Shown one piece after another: positions 61,181 through 64,000 of a stretch of 64,000 bases of DNA (its first letter is position 1; each line of letters starts with the position of its first letter). The DNA lies in assembly GCF_030813715.1 (NCBI RefSeq), contig NZ_JAUSUZ010000001.1, positions 2,976,001 through 3,040,000 on the forward strand, written 5' to 3'. This stretch comes from Catenuloplanes indicus. GTDB lineage: Bacteria > Actinomycetota > Actinomycetes > Mycobacteriales > Micromonosporaceae. Below the pieces are notes generated by a model. The model was not told where the DNA came from. It made no database searches and saw only the letters and a program-made list of their open reading frames with translations. Both the position numbers and the translations under genes were made by a program.

Positions 61181-61872
61181 TGAGGCGCAAGATCCCCCGA
61201 TCGGGTTCGTCCGAGCCGCCACGGTTAAAGTCCGTTAAGGACTGTTTCGCGGCCTGTGTTCCCGATGGCGTGGCAGCTCGGGACCGGGCAGAGTTGCTGG
61301 CGTACGGCGGCGATCACCACCGCAACCGGGATCACCGCCGCCGTACCGCCTCGTCGCGCGGACATCGAGCGGTTCCGCGCCGTCCGAGGCTCCTCCGACC
61401 GGCGGCGCGGCCGTCGTCCCGGAGTACGCGGTTCCGGCCGAGGGTCACGGCCGGACCGCCCGGGGCGACGACCGTGTTGTCGGCGGGGCGACCACCCTTT
61501 GACCACGTTGTGTAATCAGTTGTGGTCACTCTGCACGCGAGGCGGCATTCGCGGCCAAGAACCTTTGGCAAAGGACGAGAAATACGTTAGAAGCCGCAGA
61601 ACGCGTGAATGCCCCGGGCAACGGATGAAACCGCAGGCCACGACCGTGGAAATCTGGCACGCCGTGGATGCATGATCTGCGCGCATCACCCGTTCGAGCG
61701 AGCCGCCGGCAACTCCCCCTTGCGGATCGCTGCTGGTCACCGGCGGTATGGGCCAGAAATACATCGTCGATCACTCGTTCAGGACATGCCGGATGTCCCG
61801 GGCAGCACTACCGTCACTTCCGATTGGGCATATTCATCGTCATGGCGACAGTTCGAAAAGGAGGTGCAGCTG
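61181..61872. other. 690-bp stretch without a supported gene
   Basis: No convincing coding sequence on either strand. Short dyads are CCTTTGGCAAAGG (61562-61574) and GACCAC/GTGGTC (61501-61527), in a patch less GC-rich than its surroundings. Confidence 0.5.
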
Positions 61873-62811
61873 GTGGCGCGCAATCCCAACCCGGCCCGGA
61901 TCACCGATGAGATCTGGTCGCTGTGGGAGCGATTCGACAGATTGGAACCGTCCGCACTGCTCGGCGGCATCTACGCGGCCAAACCGGGGTATCACAACTA
62001 CCGCAACGCGGTCGCGACCAGCGACTACTCGCGGGCGGACGTCGCCGCCGACCGGCAGGGACCGGGCGACAAGGCGGCGGCCCTCGACCTGACTATGTCC
62101 GCGGACGCCATGCGCAGGTACACGTCCCGGCTCGACGTGGCAGCGCGGGCCCGGGACGAGCGGCTCTACATCGGCGGCGTGCCGATCATCCGCGAGTTCA
62201 TCGGCACCAAGGACAACCGGTCCGTCTACTGCTACGTGCTGACCGGCGGCCGGCCGCTCGGCGTGGGCGCGGACGCCGGTCCGGACCCGGGGCGCGACTC
62301 CACGCACCTCTGGCACCTGCACATATCGTTCATCCGCCGCTTCGTGGCCACCAGCGACGCGATGGACCGGATCTACTCCATTCTCGCCGGCGAATCCCTC
62401 GCCACCTGGCGGTCACACAGCTCTGAGGAGGGCGACATGGCTGCGGCCGAAGACCTTTGGCGACTGCTCTTCAACGGCGGCTACCCGCCGGGCGTCTCGC
62501 CGACCCACAACGGCGGCGTCGACCGCGCGGAGATCTTCCGCCGTCTGCAGGCCATCCAGCGCGACCTCACCGTCCTGCTCTCGTCCAACGCCCAGATGGT
62601 CGACTCCGCCCAGATCGTCAAGAGCACACTGTCCGGCCTCTCCGCCGAACAACTCAGCGAGGCCATCCGCGACGCCGACATCTCCCCCCAGGCCCTCGCC
62701 GACGCCATCCCCGACGCCACCGCCCAACAGGTCCTCGACGCCCTCGCCGCGCGCGTGGCCGCCCTCACCGCCCCCGCCGCCAACGCCGAACACCCCATCG
62801 ACCGCCCCTGA
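61873..62811 (+). CDS. M15-like (LAS-fold) putative peptidase with extended C-terminal domain
   Basis: 312 residues from GTG 61873, 6 nt after a near-perfect Shine-Dalgarno AAAAGGAGGTG. Positions typical of D-Ala-D-Ala peptidases: His in KPGYHNYRNAV, Asp in DKAAALDLTM, His in HLWHLHISFI (WHxH type). A C-terminal helical domain (about 175-312) contains HNGGVDRAEIFRRL and low-complexity ADAIPDATAQQVLDALAARV. Related proteins with no signal peptide are common in Streptomyces and may be cargo of phages or contractile systems. Activity is inferred from the motif pattern. Confidence 0.65.
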   Translation: MARNPNPARITDEIWSLWERFDRLEPSALLGGIYAAKPGYHNYRNAVATSDYSRADVAADRQGPGDKAAALDLTMSADAMRRYTSRLDVAARARDERLYIGGVPIIREFIGTKDNRSVYCYVLTGGRPLGVGADAGPDPGRDSTHLWHLHISFIRRFVATSDAMDRIYSILAGESLATWRSHSSEEGDMAAAEDLWRLLFNGGYPPGVSPTHNGGVDRAEIFRRLQAIQRDLTVLLSSNAQMVDSAQIVKSTLSGLSAEQLSEAIRDADISPQALADAIPDATAQQVLDALAARVAALTAPAANAEHPIDRP

Positions 62812-62846
62812 CCCCCAACAACAGGCCGCCCCCAGCCCACAGGGCG

Positions 62847-62940
62847 TCAGGAAACCCCGTCCCACACAAACGCAACCGTCAGGAAACCCCGTCCCACACA
62901 AACGCAACCGTCAGGAAACCCCGTCCCACACACGCAACCG
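62847..62940 (+). repeat. Three tandem copies of a 32-bp unit
   Basis: Units begin at 62847, 62879 and 62911, each TCAGGAAACCCCGTCCCACA followed by a CGCAACCG end; the third lacks 2 bp. No spacers, so not CRISPR. Intergenic between the M15-like gene and tRNA-Val. Confidence 0.75.
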
Positions 62941-62978
62941 CCACCGACGCACCCAAGCCGCCCCCCGGCCCGCGGGGC

Positions 62979-63051
62979 CTCCGGGGGCTCGGCCCCCGGA
63001 GCGGAATGACGGCCGCCCCCGGTCCGCGCACACGGCGGACAGGGGGCGGCC
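62979..63051 (-). terminator. Two hairpins downstream of tRNA-Val
   Basis: Stem CTCCGGGGGC/GCCCCCGGAG (62979-62988, 62992-63001) and a longer one GGCCGCCCCC (63011-63020) with GGGGGCGGCC (63042-63051), containing an inner GTCCGC/GCGGAC. On the minus strand they follow the tRNA 3' end. Confidence 0.7.
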
Positions 63052-63058
63052 AAGGCCG

Positions 63059-63130
63059 TGGGCGCAGCTGGGTTCGAACCAGCGACCCTTCGCTTGTAAG
63101 GCGAATGCTCTTCCGCTGAGCTATGCGCCC
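63059..63130 (-). tRNA. tRNA-Val (anticodon UAC)
   Basis: Minus-strand cloverleaf of 72 nt: acceptor GGGCGCA with TGCGCCC, anticodon stem TTCGC/GCGAA around CTTACAA giving anticodon TAC, T-arm CTGGTTCGAACCCAG. Discriminator A at 63059; CCA is not encoded. Reads GUA valine codons. Confidence 0.93.
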
Positions 63131-63170
63131 GGAGGTGATCCGGTGGCCGACAGCCTACCTTGCGGTGGCG

Positions 63171-63632
63171 TCAGAAGCCGAGTGAGGCCAGGGCTTCGCG
63201 CCACGCGGACTGGTCGCGGGGGCGGGCGCGGTCCTGGCATTCCGCGAAGCGGACGATGCCGTCGCGGTCGATGACGAAGGTGCCGCGTTCGGCGGTGCCG
63301 CGCCGCTCGTCCAGCACGCCGTACGCGCGGGCGACCTCGCCGTGCGGCCAGAAGTCGGACAGCAGCGGGAAGGTGAAGCCCTCGCGGTCGGCCCAGACCT
63401 TGTGGCTGAAGATCGAGTCGACGCTGACCGTGAGCACCTGCACGGCGGCGTTCTGGTAGTCGCCGAGCCGGGACTGCAGTTCGTGGAACTCGCCCTGGCA
63501 GGTGTTGGTGAACGCGAGCGGGTAGAAGACCAGCAGAACCGATCTGTGCCCACGGTACGAGCCGAGCGTGACCTCCTGGTTGTTCTGGTTCCGCAGCAGG
63601 AAGCCGGGAGCCTTCTCCCCCACCCCGATCAC
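63171..63632 (-). CDS. ahpE: Peroxiredoxin, AhpE type (1-Cys)
   Basis: 153 residues from GTG 63632, with AGGAGG upstream. Peroxidatic C45 in YPLAFTNTCQGE (family PxxxTxxC); no resolving cysteine, as in AhpE. Further motifs VLTVSVDSIFSHKVWAD, FPLLSDFWPHGEVARAYGV and ERGTFVIDRDG. It reduces hydroperoxides, with mycothiol or mycoredoxin recycling in actinobacteria. Downstream of the DUF3052 gene, as in M. tuberculosis Rv2239c-Rv2238c. Confidence 0.92.
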   Translation of the reverse strand: MIGVGEKAPGFLLRNQNNQEVTLGSYRGHRSVLLVFYPLAFTNTCQGEFHELQSRLGDYQNAAVQVLTVSVDSIFSHKVWADREGFTFPLLSDFWPHGEVARAYGVLDERRGTAERGTFVIDRDGIVRFAECQDRARPRDQSAWREALASLGF

Positions 63633-63738
63633 GGCCGCCTCCTGTCGCTGGACACGCCTCGCCGCGACGGCACGGGCCCGGTGCCGCCGCGACGGTGAAA
63701 CCATCCGGCCGCCCGGGGCGGGCGACCGGCAAGCTTGT

Positions 63739-64000
63739 CTACTTCTTGGCGCGGACGGCACGCGGCGTAACGAGCCGCGCCGCGGTCCAGTCCTTGCCCG
63801 CGTTCACCGTCGAGGTCTGGGTCAGACCCGCGGTCGGTGCGGATTCGCTGATCTCACTCGGCTCCACGTGGCCGTCCCGGCCCGCCTTGGGCGTCAGCAG
63901 CCACACCGTACCGGCGTCGGCCAGCGGGCCGAGCGCGTCGGTGAGCAGCTCGAACAGGTCACCGTCGCCGTCGCGGAACCAGACCAGCGCCACGTCGACG
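63739..64000 (-). CDS. DUF3052 family protein, 5'-truncated by the window edge
   Basis: The last ~86 residues are visible: VALVWFRDGDGDLFELLTDA, TVWLLTPKAGRDGHVEPSEI, then NAGKDWTAARLVTPRAVRAK. Matches the DUF3052 family (Rv2239c-like), small cytoplasmic proteins of unknown role next to ahpE. The start lies beyond base 64000. Confidence 0.85.
   Translation of the reverse strand, partial: VDVALVWFRDGDGDLFELLTDALGPLADAGTVWLLTPKAGRDGHVEPSEISESAPTAGLTQTSTVNAGKDWTAARLVTPRAVRAKK

Noticed and set aside
61256-61675. A 139-residue plus-strand reading frame
   Set aside because: Mid-section is Arg/Pro/Gly shadow-like, no ribosome site, no known motif; not supported as a gene.
62847-62940. CRISPR array
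   Set aside because: Repeats are directly joined without unique spacers, only three copies, and no cas genes are in the window.

Overview
The window is very GC-rich DNA from an actinomycete. Gene content (Cro/CI-TPR regulators, a prim-pol protein, DUF2637/DUF3040 proteins, a pSAM2-type integrative element) and codon use fit a member of the Micromonosporaceae such as Actinoplanes; that placement is an inference. A conserved backbone follows, from memory, the order of the M. tuberculosis Rv2222c-Rv2239c block: glnA2, panB, RNase H/phosphatase fusion, zinc-ribbon protein, Nif3-like protein, ahpE and a DUF3052 gene. Large accessory blocks are inserted between these genes.

Layout. 0-8 kb: end of an ECF sigma factor with a membrane partner, a membrane diguanylate cyclase, glnA2, a secreted protein, nadE and panB. 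8-21 kb: a 1,137-residue low-complexity basic protein resembling a giant histone H1 tail, a TetR/hydrolase divergon with twin operators, a DUF2975/Xre pair with its own palindrome, a lipase pseudogene, membrane proteins and a MarR regulator. 21.1-21.5 kb: the RNase P RNA gene rnpB. 21.47-36.07 kb: an actinomycete integrative and conjugative element (AICE) bounded by a 38-bp near-perfect repeat whose left copy is the 3' end of rnpB. It carries repSA, xis, int, an FtsK-type traSA, DUF2637 and pra-like genes, a KorSA-like GntR regulator, and visibly less GC-rich cargo at its left end. The right flank holds a truncated relative of a left-end element gene and a toxin-antitoxin pair.

37-44 kb: a monocarboxylate-type permease with its DUF3311 partner, the RNase H / zinc ribbon / Nif3 operon, a flavoprotein, and a divergent Xre-TPR regulator and prim-pol gene. 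45.4-50.5 kb: a tight five-gene operon encoding a GAF/degenerate-GGDEF protein, an exosortase-like protease, a cellulose-synthase-like glycosyltransferase, a secreted protein with a C-terminal sorting-like tail, and a UDP-GlcNAc 2-epimerase. It ends in a strong terminator and looks like a self-contained surface-polymer and protein-anchoring system; it is the best candidate here for an undescribed system.

50.5-64 kb: an alpha/beta hydrolase, an erythromycin-esterase-like protein coupled to an FAD monooxygenase, a streptogrisin-type protease, a glycosyltransferase and a GH92 mannosidase with no normal start codon, an RNA ligase, a P450 with an altered I-helix, an M15-like protein, tRNA-Val, ahpE and the start-truncated DUF3052 gene.

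All functions are read from sequence motifs and remembered family knowledge; no database search was run.
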